Assembly (NCBI GenBank): GCA_045863035.1
Contig: BTUV01000007.1
Coordinates: 46,893 to 110,892 of the forward strand
Direction of reading: 5' to 3'
DNA: 64,000 bases
Origin: H2-BAC3 sp045863035
GTDB taxonomy: Bacteria > Bacteroidota > Ignavibacteria > Ignavibacteriales > Ignavibacteriaceae
Shown here: positions 17,617-25,996 of the stretch, one piece after another
How the letters are laid out: every line of letters begins with the position of its first letter
How positions within the stretch are numbered: position 1 is the first letter of the stretch
Notes under the pieces: generated by a model
The model's database searches: none
What the model was told of the DNA's origin: nothing
Seen by the model: only the letters and a program-made list of their open reading frames with translations
Position numbers and translations under genes: made by a program

Positions 17617-19194
17617 TTAAATCTCTATTGGCTTCTTTTCCGTTTTTTTATTCGGTCTGACCTCTCTGCGGAAGTTCTCCATCTCCTCCCGGAATCTGTT
17701 CATTTCCTTCCTGAGCAGCTCAAGTTCCTTTTTTAGGTTGTCAGGGGCATTGAACTTAATGGCCAGGGAGTCCCCCCAGTTAAAGTTAAATAACTTAGCG
17801 AGCGAATCTAAAGACTCTCCCTTAAAATTGTAACTCCTGAAGGCAGATAAACTATCCTGGAAGAATTTGTGAAGCTGATTAAAAACCGAGTCATTAAACA
17901 CGGCAGCCCCTCCTTTACCGCCAGGGAAAGTACCATTAAAAACAAAGTTTTTAATGGAATCAGGGTTCACCGACTTCATCTTATATTTATACTCTTTTCT
18001 CTTACCCGGAGTGTCAATTTTAACCGTAACGGAAAACTGCCGGATTGAGGAAGTAAGAGTGTCCAGACGTTCGAGCATACTGTCCAGCTCCGGCATCACA
18101 AAGGCAAACCCCTCCGCCTTAGGCACTACAACCCTGCAATAATTGGAGTCAAATACAACCTGTAAATCATCTCTGTTTGTTGATGCTGCACCTGAAGGCG
18201 TCAAATCCTTTTTGAAATCCACCTTTACTTTAAGATTACCGGCAGTATTATTAATGCTGTAATCCATATCATTCCTGCCGGACGTAAACCTGGCTACATC
18301 TACATCGAGCTGACGGCTGAAGATAGTATCACTTGAGATTAAATAATACAAATCACTTTTAGGCACATTTCTGATTGAGCCGGCTAACTTCTTTAATTCT
18401 ACCGGAGATATTGTAACATCTGGTGCATAAACTTTGCCGACATTTTTATTTACTGATGTTATATATGAAAATAAATCCGCCCGGAGAGCATTTTTATACT
18501 CCCAGAGGTTAGAGTTCACCGCAACAGTGTTATTCTCATTTACCAGCACCGCAGTCGCAATCTCATCGGTATAGCTGTTAAGAATTGAGTCAACCGCAGC
18601 AATCTCGGCTTCTTTCAGCCCCAGGGTTGCAACAAAGGTTTTAAATGAAACCGGTGCAGCGCTGAATCCTGCTGACTTAACCTCAATTATACCCTTACCT
18701 GACGCATCAGTACCGAATGACAAAATCTGGTCTGACTCTTTGTTGAGTGGCAGGATATTGTTAAAGGCAAAATTAAACAGGTCTTCACTTGAGAACCCTG
18801 CAGTGTAAAGCAATGGCTGGAGATTTGCAGAATACAAATCAGTCAGATGCTCTTTTTGCTGAGTAATAAAGTCATCCAGAATATCAGGTTCAAACCGGAA
18901 CACTGCCATCAGGATTAGTGAGAGAGTTCCAAAAACCAGAACAGGTTTTCTCAGGAAGAAAAACTTCGATTTTGAGTTTTCCTTTAATCTTTCCTGTAAG
19001 CGGGTATAAAAAAATTCATCCTGCGGGAGCGGGGTAAGATTGCCGATAGACTCTTTTACGAATCTTAATCCGTCATACTCCTGCTTGAGCGAAGGGTTGC
19101 CGAGCATTCTCTCCTCAGTAAGCGCTTTATCCGCGGGACTTAGCTCATTATCAAGATATGCGGAGAGGTTTTCTCTTTGTAGCATTTTATTCAT
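17617..19194 (-). CDS. Membrane-anchored anti-sigma factor with large extracytoplasmic domain
   Basis: The product is 525 aa from the ATG at 19194, which overlaps the sigma-factor stop as TGATG. Residues ~1-65 resemble the anti-sigma helical domain (NLSAYLDNELSPADKALTEE). The usual zinc ligands (HxxxCxxC) are missing, the CxxC position reading NPSLKQEYDGL. One membrane helix (PVLVFGTLSLILMAVF, ~83-98) is followed by ~425 residues outside the cytoplasm. The end is a charged coiled coil (LKKELELLRKEMNRFREEM) with a basic tail. The outer domain is not one I recognise. Its position directly after an ECF sigma gene makes an anti-sigma role likely. Confidence 0.75.
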   Translation of the reverse strand: MNKMLQRENLSAYLDNELSPADKALTEERMLGNPSLKQEYDGLRFVKESIGNLTPLPQDEFFYTRLQERLKENSKSKFFFLRKPVLVFGTLSLILMAVFRFEPDILDDFITQQKEHLTDLYSANLQPLLYTAGFSSEDLFNFAFNNILPLNKESDQILSFGTDASGKGIIEVKSAGFSAAPVSFKTFVATLGLKEAEIAAVDSILNSYTDEIATAVLVNENNTVAVNSNLWEYKNALRADLFSYITSVNKNVGKVYAPDVTISPVELKKLAGSIRNVPKSDLYYLISSDTIFSRQLDVDVARFTSGRNDMDYSINNTAGNLKVKVDFKKDLTPSGAASTNRDDLQVVFDSNYCRVVVPKAEGFAFVMPELDSMLERLDTLTSSIRQFSVTVKIDTPGKRKEYKYKMKSVNPDSIKNFVFNGTFPGGKGGAAVFNDSVFNQLHKFFQDSLSAFRSYNFKGESLDSLAKLFNFNWGDSLAIKFNAPDNLKKELELLRKEMNRFREEMENFRREVRPNKKTEKKPIEI

Positions 19195-19763
19195 CAAATA
19201 AGTTCCTTTCTGAGAGGTTCAAGGGCTTTTTTCAGATGCTCTCGCGCTCTGAAAATTCTTGACTTCACCGTCCCCATTTCAACTCCTCCCAGAGTTTCAG
19301 CTATCTCCTGATAGCTGAGTCCTTCAAAGTCCTTTAGCACTAAAGGAATCCTTAATTTCTCAGGCAGTTTACTCACTGCATCCCTTACAATCTGGCTTAT
19401 ATCGCTATTGTGATTGTGAGATACTGAAAGTGAGGGGTCTTCATCATCAGAAAATGGGGAAAAAATACTGCGGATTTTTGCTCTTCTTATGCTGTCTCTG
19501 CATTTATTAACAGTAATACGGTAAAGCCATGTGGTAAAACGGGATTCATATCTGAAATCCTTCAGATGCTTATAAACCGAGATGAAAACTTCCTGAGTTA
19601 TGTCATCAATCTGATCGGTGTTTCCAAGCGTCAGGAAAACGAGATTTCTCACCTTTTCCTTATGTCGGTTCACCAGCGTTCTAAACGCCAATTCATCCCC
19701 TTCATTAAATGAGCGGATGAGTGCAAAGTCATCGTTCAGAGTTAAGACAGATTCCGGTTTCAC
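19194..19763 (-). CDS. ECF-subfamily RNA polymerase sigma factor (RpoE-like)
   Basis: The product is 189 aa. Region 2 spans ~25-95 (FRTLVNRHKEKVRNLVF, DDITQEVFISVYKHL, FTTWLYRITVNKCRD). Region 4 spans ~130-185 (LRIPLVLKDFEGLSYQEIAETL, MGTVKSRIFRAREHLKKAL). It would direct polymerase to envelope-stress-type promoters when released by the cotranscribed membrane anti-sigma factor. The stop overlaps the anti-sigma start by one base. A LiaF-like envelope gene lies 61 bases upstream on the same strand. Confidence 0.92.
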   Translation of the reverse strand: MKPESVLTLNDDFALIRSFNEGDELAFRTLVNRHKEKVRNLVFLTLGNTDQIDDITQEVFISVYKHLKDFRYESRFTTWLYRITVNKCRDSIRRAKIRSIFSPFSDDEDPSLSVSHNHNSDISQIVRDAVSKLPEKLRIPLVLKDFEGLSYQEIAETLGGVEMGTVKSRIFRAREHLKKALEPLRKELI

Positions 19764-19824
19764 TTGTCCTCTTTTGTTAATTAGTACTTATTATGACGAA
19801 AGTTGGTTTACTAAGTTCCGTTTT

Positions 19825-20550
19825 TTATCGGGTTCTGATTTCAACCCCGCCGAAGATGGCAACCCCTCTGATAAAGATGGTCTGCGGAGTGAGCACAATA
19901 TCTTCATCACGCTTTCTGAGCTTGTTTGAAAATCCGCCAAACAGTTGAACTGCGTCCACCTGAATTTTCCAATCACGGGGCACAATCAGCTCACATCCTC
20001 CGAAGACGGCTACTATCTCAAGTTCAATTTCTGTACTGTCGGCTGGCAGACGGCAGTCGGTTAGATCAATTTCAGAGCCACCGAAGATGTTGGTGATTTT
20101 TCCCCCTCTGAAATTATCAGAGTGTACTATTTTTTCTCCTCCGCCAAAAATAGCGACCTCGTCAACGATGTCTTTTGAATCTGACCGGTTCATAAGATTA
20201 CGGAAGTTTGCGGCCTTTTCGCTCGATTTTCTGTTCTTTGTTATCAGGTAAAATCCGACTGATATGATGATAATCGGCAAAATCAAATTAAAATCGATGT
20301 TTAGATCAGGAAATATCCTTCCGGTCATCAATAGTGCGCCAATGAGAAAGACCACAGTGCCAAGCAATTTGTTTGACGAATTGATATAAATAATTGCTCC
20401 GACCAGCATCAGCAGAGCCGGAATGGAAAAAATCATACCGGAAACATCGCCGGAAATGATTCCCGCGCGTTCCAGAAGAATGGTAGCGCCTAAAACAATA
20501 AGTAAAAGACCTATGATATTTTTGGGGGATGCTGAAATACCTGATTTCAT
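19825..20550 (-). CDS. LiaF-like membrane protein with FGG-repeat beta domain
   Basis: The product is 241 aa. Four hydrophobic helices (~residues 10-105) are followed by a charged linker and a C-terminal beta-rich domain. That domain has five FGG motifs (VAIFGGGEK, TNIFGGSEI, VAVFGGCEL, VQLFGGFSN, VAIFGGVEI), the pattern of LiaF / DUF2154 domains. In Firmicutes LiaF modulates envelope-stress two-component systems; here the neighbouring ECF sigma/anti-sigma pair suggests an envelope-stress link. A perfect TATAAT (20578-20583, minus) lies just upstream but without a good -35. Confidence 0.75.
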   Translation of the reverse strand: MKSGISASPKNIIGLLLIVLGATILLERAGIISGDVSGMIFSIPALLMLVGAIIYINSSNKLLGTVVFLIGALLMTGRIFPDLNIDFNLILPIIIISVGFYLITKNRKSSEKAANFRNLMNRSDSKDIVDEVAIFGGGEKIVHSDNFRGGKITNIFGGSEIDLTDCRLPADSTEIELEIVAVFGGCELIVPRDWKIQVDAVQLFGGFSNKLRKRDEDIVLTPQTIFIRGVAIFGGVEIRTR

Positions 20551-20667
20551 TGGCTCTTCTTCACTTTCTTAAAATTAATTATACAAGGACAAAAATATTT
20601 AAGCTGTGTACTAACGGCAATAATAATGTGATGAACGGAAAATTTATTAATTGCTAAATATTAGTAA

Positions 20668-20723
20668 AAAGCAAGAAAAAAAACATAAATAAAAAAAATT
20701 AATTTTTTAAGTTTTCTTGCTTT
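20668..20723. repeat. Perfect 12-bp inverted repeat upstream of the nrdJ promoter
   Basis: AAAGCAAGAAAA (20668-20679) and TTTTCTTGCTTT (20712-20723) flank 32 AT-rich bases. The right arm overlaps the -35 region of the nrdJ promoter, so it may be an operator. It does not resemble the NrdR box as I know it. Confidence 0.5.
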
Positions 20724-20748
20724 CGTAAAAGTTGCATTACTATATTTG
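20717..20748 (+). promoter_or_regulatory. Probable nrdJ promoter
   Basis: TTGCTT is followed after 18 bases by TATATT, extended to TATATTTG at 20741-20748, which matches the Bacteroidota -7 element TAnnTTTG exactly. Transcription would start near 20755, giving an ~180-nt leader. Confidence 0.6.
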
Positions 20749-20770
20749 CACTGCAGGGGAGAAAAACTTG

Positions 20771-20897
20771 TCACCGGTTAGTTGCCCGAACAACTCATTG
20801 ATAGCCCTCTTATATTATCAAAAAACCGGTGATGTCGAAAAGAGAAAGAAACCCAACTCCTGCCATCAGGAAAAGAGTTCGTTCATGGAGGATGAAC
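20771..20897 (+). ncRNA. Structured 5' leader of nrdJ (candidate cis-regulatory RNA)
   Basis: P1 is TCACCGGTT (20771-20779) with AACCGGTGA (20824-20832). It encloses P2 AGTTG/CAACT (20780-20784 with 20791-20795) and P3 TTGATA/TATCAA (20798-20803 with 20816-20821), a three-way junction. Downstream P4 pairs AACT with AGTT (20855-20858, 20876-20879) and contains CCTG-CCAT-CAGG. P5 is GTTCAT/ATGAAC (20881-20886, 20892-20897) with GGAGG as its loop. A described candidate RNA class is associated with nrdJ genes; membership cannot be judged by eye. It does not carry the conserved boxes of cobalamin riboswitches. Confidence 0.5.
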
Positions 20898-20937
20898 TGA
20901 AATAACATTGTTTTAAAATCTTAAACCCCGATACACT

Positions 20938-23900
20938 ATGCAGATTAACAGATACTACACAACGTCCGGAGAGTCCCCTTACTCATCCATGAGGTTTGTT
21001 TCGCGTACCTCAGAAATAAAAAATCCGGATGGATCAAGTATTTTCAGGATGGAAAATGTGCAGGTGCCCGAAACCTGGTCCCAGGTTGCAACCGATATCA
21101 TCGCTCAAAAATATTTTCGGCGGGCGGGTATTCCTGTAGCATTAAAAAAAGCCAACGAGCCGGAAGTGCCTGAATGGCTGCAGCCCTCTCTCCCCGACGA
21201 AGATGAGCTTTCAAAACTACCGCAGAAGGAGAGATTCAGAGGCGAAACCGACTCAAGAGAAGTATTTAACCGTCTTGCCGGAAACTGGACCTATTGGGGC
21301 TGGAAGGCAGGTTACTTTGCTACCGAAGAGGATGCCAGAACATTTTTTGACGAGCTTGTTTATATGCTCGCCAACCAGATGGCTGCGCCGAATAGTCCGC
21401 AGTGGTTTAATACCGGTCTTAACTGGGCTTACGGCATCACAGGTCCCTCTCAGGGTCATTTCTTTGTAGATTTTCAAACTGGTGAACTCTCGGCATCAGC
21501 AGATGCTTACACCCATCCGCAGCCGCACGCATGCTTCATTCAGTCAGTAGATGATGATTTGGTTAACGCAGGCGGCATCATGGACCTTTGGGTACGGGAA
21601 GCCAGATTATTTAAATATGGTTCTGGTACAGGTACAAATTTTTCGAGTCTCCGCGGTGCTAATGAAAATCTTTCCGGTGGTGGCAAATCTTCCGGACTCA
21701 TGTCCTTCCTCAAAATTGGCGACCGTGCCGCAGGCGCCATCAAATCCGGCGGAACAACACGCAGAGCCGCAAAAATGGTCTGCCTGGATATGGATCATCC
21801 TGATATTGAAGAATTTATCAATTGGAAAGTTGTTGAAGAGCAGAAAGTAGCTTCGCTGGTTGCCGGCTCAAAGCTGAACAACTTACACTTGAACGCGATC
21901 ATGAAGGCCTGTTATGATGAGCACCCTGAAAATGACCGCTTTAGCCCAAAATTGAACCTGAAACTGCAGAGCGCTATCCGTGAAGCTCGCAAAGTAATGA
22001 TTCCACAGAACTACATCGACAGAGTAATACAACTTGCTAAACTTGGATATACTTCCATAGAATTCCCCCTCTACGATGTTGACTGGAACTCAGAGGCCTA
22101 TGGTTCAGTTTCAGGCCAGAATAGTAACAATTCAATTCGTGTTACTAATGAGTTCATGGAAGCCACTCTTAATGACGGCTACTGGAATCTCTATTGGAGA
22201 ACCGAAAAGATTAAAGCAAAAAAAGAAAACAGAGCGCCAAAGCCAAGCAAAACCGTTAAGGCAAGTGAGCTCTGGGACCAGATTGCCTATGCCGCATGGA
22301 CCTCAGCAGACCCTGGAATTCAGTTCCATACAACCATCAATGAATGGCATACCTGCCCTGATGGAGGAGAAATCAGAGCGTCTAACCCTTGCAGTGAGTA
22401 TATGTTCCTTGATAACACTGCCTGCAATCTGGCTTCGCTTAATCTCCTGAAATATTTTGATCTTGAGACCCACAAATTTGATATCAACGGTTACCGTCAC
22501 GCCTCACGGCTTTGGACAATCGTTCTTGAAATCAGTGTGCTTATGGCTCAGTTCCCCAGCAAAGAAATTGCTGAACTTAGTTACCAGTACAGAACCCTCG
22601 GTCTGGGTTATGCTAACCTTGGCTCACTTCTGATGGTACAGGGCATTCCTTACGACAGCGATGAGGGTTTTGCACTTTGCGGTGCACTGACAGCTATTAT
22701 GCACATGACCTCTTATGCTACTTCCGCGGAAATGGCAAAAGAGTTTGGAACGTTCGCAAGATTCAGCGCTAATCGCGAAAATATGCTCCGTGTGATAAGA
22801 AATCATCGGGCAGCAGCTTACAATATGGATAGCTCAAAATATGAGGGGCTTTCGATAACTCCGGTTGGAATTGACCCGCAGTTCTGCCCTGATGAGCTTT
22901 TGGCCGCTGCTAAAGAGGATGCTGACCGTGCACTTCTTCTCGGTGAAGAGTTTGGATTCCGTAACGCGCAAGTTACCGTAATAGCTCCAACCGGAACTAT
23001 CGGGTTGGTTATGGATTGCGATACGACCGGTGTTGAACCGGATTTTGCGTTAGTAAAATTCAAGAAACTTGCTGGTGGTGGTTACTTCAAGATCATTAAT
23101 CAGTCAATCCCACCGGCACTCGAGAAACTCGGCTATAATGCTGATCAGATTGCTGAAATCGTCCGGTATGCACGCGGTGCCGGTACTCTGAAGGGTTCTC
23201 CGTTCATTAATGAAGAATCACTTAAATTAAAAGGATTTACTGCTGATATCATTGAGCGAATTGAAAAGTCACTCCCCACTGTATTCGATATTAGTTTTGC
23301 GTTCAACAAATACACTATCGGTCAGGATTTTCTTATAAAGAAACTTGGCTTTCAGGAGGAGCAAATTAACTCAATGAGTTTTGATCTTCTCAAGCAGCTT
23401 GGTTTCTCAAGACAGGAGATTAGTGCGGCAAATGATTACATCTGCGGCACAATGACGGTTGAAGGCGCTCCATTCCTCAAAAATGAACATCTCCCGGTTT
23501 TTGACTGCGCAAGCAAATGCGGAAAACGGGGAACACGTTTTATTCGCACCTCAGCCCACATCAAAATGATGGCGGCTGCTCAGCCCTTTATCTCTGGGGC
23601 AATTTCGAAAACTATCAATCTTACGAATCAGGCATCAGTTGAAGATATCAAAGATGCTTACTTCAAATCCTGGAGACTCGGAATTAAAGCGAATGCGCTT
23701 TACAGAGACGGTTCAAAACTCTCACAGCCACTGAACAGTGTTACCGATGAGGAGTTCGAAAGTATAATCGAAGAAAAAGAAAAGAATGATATTGTAAAAA
23801 TTGCCGAGCGTATCATTCACCGTTACATAGCACACCGCAGGAAGCTGCCGGACAGAAGGACGGGTTATACACAGAAGGCGAAAATCAATGGTCAGTCTGT

Positions 23901-24543
23901 ATATATCCGTACCGGCGAATATGATAATGGTCAGCTCGGTGAAATTTTTATCGATATGCACCGCGAGGGGGCTACCGTCCGCAGTCTTCTGAACGTATTC
24001 GCGATTTCTATCTCACTTGGGCTTCAGCATGGAGTTCCGCTTGAGGAGTTTGTTGATGCGTTCGTCTTTACCAGATTTGATCCCTCAGGTCCGGTTACCG
24101 GTAATTCGAGAATCAAATTCTCAACATCAGTGATAGACTATATTTTCAGAGAGCTTGCAGTAAATTATCTCGGGCGGAACGATCTGGCTCATGTTGATCC
24201 GGATACCGAAGAAGGCAGCAACTCACCAAAAAACGTGGTTAAGAGATTCGTCAGCGACTCTGATGCTGATGATGATCTTGATTATCCCGGAGAACTTCTT
24301 ATTGACAGAGACAGAACCAAAGAGGATGGTTTGAAGCAGAGAAGTTCAATTTCCTTAGCACCGCAGGGCTCAAAGCAGATATACGTATCAGATGAGTCAG
24401 CAGGGTTAAAGTTCAAAGTTAAACAGGCAATCGAAAGCGGATATACCGGAGATGTTTGTACTGATTGCCAGAGCATGACTATGGTCCATAATGGAACGTG
24501 TCTTAAATGCATGACCTGTGGTACAACCACCGGATGCAGCTAA
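20938..24543 (+). CDS. nrdJ: Adenosylcobalamin-dependent (class II) ribonucleoside-diphosphate reductase
   Basis: The product is 1201 aa, the usual length for large class II reductases. It reduces ribonucleotides to deoxyribonucleotides using B12 to generate the thiyl radical. Visible motifs include AAPNSPQWFNTGLNWAYG, HACFIQSVDDDL, GTGTNFSSLRG and the active-site stretch ASNPCSEYMFLDNTACNLASLNL. The nucleotide/effector region is QVTVIAPTGTIGLVMDCDTTG. The C-terminus has a zinc-ribbon-like tail with CTDC and CLKCMTCG, containing cysteines likely used for re-reduction. There is no clear Shine-Dalgarno before the ATG; the only GGAGG upstream is 47 bases away in a hairpin loop. It is monocistronic, with its own promoter and terminator. 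Confidence 0.95.
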   Translation: MQINRYYTTSGESPYSSMRFVSRTSEIKNPDGSSIFRMENVQVPETWSQVATDIIAQKYFRRAGIPVALKKANEPEVPEWLQPSLPDEDELSKLPQKERFRGETDSREVFNRLAGNWTYWGWKAGYFATEEDARTFFDELVYMLANQMAAPNSPQWFNTGLNWAYGITGPSQGHFFVDFQTGELSASADAYTHPQPHACFIQSVDDDLVNAGGIMDLWVREARLFKYGSGTGTNFSSLRGANENLSGGGKSSGLMSFLKIGDRAAGAIKSGGTTRRAAKMVCLDMDHPDIEEFINWKVVEEQKVASLVAGSKLNNLHLNAIMKACYDEHPENDRFSPKLNLKLQSAIREARKVMIPQNYIDRVIQLAKLGYTSIEFPLYDVDWNSEAYGSVSGQNSNNSIRVTNEFMEATLNDGYWNLYWRTEKIKAKKENRAPKPSKTVKASELWDQIAYAAWTSADPGIQFHTTINEWHTCPDGGEIRASNPCSEYMFLDNTACNLASLNLLKYFDLETHKFDINGYRHASRLWTIVLEISVLMAQFPSKEIAELSYQYRTLGLGYANLGSLLMVQGIPYDSDEGFALCGALTAIMHMTSYATSAEMAKEFGTFARFSANRENMLRVIRNHRAAAYNMDSSKYEGLSITPVGIDPQFCPDELLAAAKEDADRALLLGEEFGFRNAQVTVIAPTGTIGLVMDCDTTGVEPDFALVKFKKLAGGGYFKIINQSIPPALEKLGYNADQIAEIVRYARGAGTLKGSPFINEESLKLKGFTADIIERIEKSLPTVFDISFAFNKYTIGQDFLIKKLGFQEEQINSMSFDLLKQLGFSRQEISAANDYICGTMTVEGAPFLKNEHLPVFDCASKCGKRGTRFIRTSAHIKMMAAAQPFISGAISKTINLTNQASVEDIKDAYFKSWRLGIKANALYRDGSKLSQPLNSVTDEEFESIIEEKEKNDIVKIAERIIHRYIAHRRKLPDRRTGYTQKAKINGQSVYIRTGEYDNGQLGEIFIDMHREGATVRSLLNVFAISISLGLQHGVPLEEFVDAFVFTRFDPSGPVTGNSRIKFSTSVIDYIFRELAVNYLGRNDLAHVDPDTEEGSNSPKNVVKRFVSDSDADDDLDYPGELLIDRDRTKEDGLKQRSSISLAPQGSKQIYVSDESAGLKFKVKQAIESGYTGDVCTDCQSMTMVHNGTCLKCMTCGTTTGCS

Positions 24544-24561
24544 TATCTGAAATATGATAAT

Positions 24562-24593
24562 AAAAAGGCAGTCACATGACTGCCTTTTTTTTT
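24562..24593 (+). terminator. Rho-independent terminator after nrdJ
   Basis: An AAAAAGGCAGTC stem pairs with GACTGCCTTTTT across an ACAT loop, followed by a run of T residues. Confidence 0.92.
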
Positions 24594-24651
24594 GCACCCG
24601 GCGATATGACTAACTCAAACTAACGTAGCAGTAAGATAGAGCCCTGCTGAA

Positions 24652-24935
24652 TTCTGCCAAAATTTAACCAAAGCGTAAAAATCCGTGAATACGTGCTAAT
24701 GACAAAGATTGCATCGTAATCTGTCGTACCAATTTTAATGGGAATTTGTGGAAAAAAATAATTTAGATTAGACCCTCATCACTTATTAGACTTGATGTCA
24801 TGTTTTGGCTTTTTTGACTCACCCCCAAACCCCCTCTCTCCTGACAAACTTAACTTTTTCCCGGTATATACTTCAACCCAATATGATTATTCGTTTACTT
24901 AAATCCGCATTGGAAAGAGGGGGCTTCGGAATTGT
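24652..24935. repeat. 284-bp repeat, copy 1
   Basis: It matches copy 2 at an offset of exactly 326 bases. Differences cluster in the first ~45 bases, and one more lies near 24812; the rest is identical as far as I can follow. The unit carries an imperfect inverted pair CCCCCTCTCTCC ... GGAAAGAGGGGG near its right end. No open reading frame of substance is present. It is probably a non-coding dispersed element that has been duplicated. Confidence 0.85.
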
Positions 24936-24977
24936 TCATTGCAGATTCTTAATTCTTAATTTTTAATTCTTCCTGAC
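24936..24977. other. AT-rich spacer between the two 284-bp copies
   Basis: The 42 bases consist mainly of a TTCTTAATTCTTAATTTTTAATTCTT simple repeat. I see nothing else in it. Confidence 0.6.
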
Positions 24978-25261
24978 TTCTGCCAAAATCTGACCAAATC
25001 GTAAAAATCTGCGAATACGTGCTAATGACAAAGATTGCATCGTAATCTGTCGTACCAATTTTAATGGGAATTTGTGGAAAAAAATAATTTAGATTAGACC
25101 CTCATCACTTATTAGACTTGATGTCATGTTTTGGCTTTTCTGACTCACCCCCAAACCCCCTCTCTCCTGACAAACTTAACTTTTTCCCGGTATATACTTC
25201 AACCCAATATGATTATTCGTTTACTTAAATCCGCATTGGAAAGAGGGGGCTTCGGAATTGT
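24978..25261. repeat. 284-bp repeat, copy 2
   Basis: Direct repeat of 24652-24935 in the same orientation. It is followed at 25256-25297 by four to five imperfect units of ACATTGT, a different simple repeat from the one after copy 1. Confidence 0.85.
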
Positions 25262-25297
25262 ACATTGTAAATTATACATTGTACATTGTACATTGAC
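25256..25297. repeat. Simple tandem repeat of ACATTGT-like heptamers
   Basis: ATTGTACATTGTAAATTATA is followed by three ACATTGT units directly after copy 2 of the 284-bp repeat. It lies just past the end of the nlpC-family gene. Confidence 0.65.
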
Positions 25298-25312
25298 TCC
25301 GATTACTGGCTG

Positions 25313-25990
25313 TTAATTCTGAATTACTCCGAGCACTCTTCTTGCCCCCATATACTTGCGGTCATAGTAATTTTCCACCATCGAAGAAATAATAACACCA
25401 TGCTTTGAGCTTGCATGCGCAAAAAGTCCGTTCGCTATATATATCCCTACATGCCCCGGCTTAACCCGGCGCCGGGTATCAAAGAAGACAAGATCGCCAA
25501 AAGCCAATTCTTCCCTGCTTGCAATCACATCCCCCTGAGTATATTGGTCGCGGGCGGTGCGGTGCAGTTTAATGCTCCCTGCCTGTGAAAATACATTCTG
25601 CGTGAAAGCAGAGCAGTCAATCCCATCCTCATCATTACCACCGAATTTATACGGAGTATCATGGTACATGATAATCGCCATCTTGAATTCATCTTCAAGG
25701 TTAAGCGACTGGGTTGAGTTGGTTGTTTTCTGATCTTTGGGAATTGATGAAAACGCATCAGCTATCTTGTAGGCGTTTTCACTCTCCAGGTAGGTAAACT
25801 CAGGGTCTTCATCATCCTGTTCGGAAGTGAGAAGAGTATCAGATGGCCGGGGCTCCTGATACCTTACCTTCTCTTCACTTTTTTTATTTTCCTTATTATC
25901 TCCGTAGCGTACCGTATTGGTTGCCGGTGCGCATCCCGTGAGGATGTAGAGCAACGGCAAAACCGCTAATAAAAGATAACGATTTGTCAT
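25313..25990 (-). CDS. NlpC/P60-family lipoprotein, probable cell-wall endopeptidase
   Basis: The product is 225 aa. The signal sequence ends in the lipobox LTGC (Cys ~20), so it is a lipoprotein. After a polar linker (~20-100) comes an NlpC/P60 domain (~105-225). It has GIDCSAFTQNVF with the catalytic Cys, GHVGIYIANGLFAHASS with the catalytic His, and the upstream YKFGGNDEDG motif. Such enzymes cleave peptide stems of peptidoglycan. It lies 6 bases after the rpoD stop and may be cotranscribed with it. Confidence 0.9.
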   Translation of the reverse strand: MTNRYLLLAVLPLLYILTGCAPATNTVRYGDNKENKKSEEKVRYQEPRPSDTLLTSEQDDEDPEFTYLESENAYKIADAFSSIPKDQKTTNSTQSLNLEDEFKMAIIMYHDTPYKFGGNDEDGIDCSAFTQNVFSQAGSIKLHRTARDQYTQGDVIASREELAFGDLVFFDTRRRVKPGHVGIYIANGLFAHASSKHGVIISSMVENYYDRKYMGARRVLGVIQN

Positions 25991-25996
25991 CCTTTA

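Larger units (their letters stand above)
20551..20937. other. Divergent intergenic region: promoter and structured leader upstream of nrdJ
   Basis: There is no gene here apart from possible short upstream reading frames. From left to right it holds the LiaF-side TATAAT, a 12-bp inverted repeat, a promoter ending in TATATTTG and a leader of ~180 nt that can fold into at least five helices. Confidence 0.7.

Noticed and set aside
20771..20937. Cobalamin (adenosylcobalamin) riboswitch before nrdJ
   Set aside because: The conserved boxes of that class (such as GCCACTG and the AGGGAA-type core) are absent; only the gene context suggested it.
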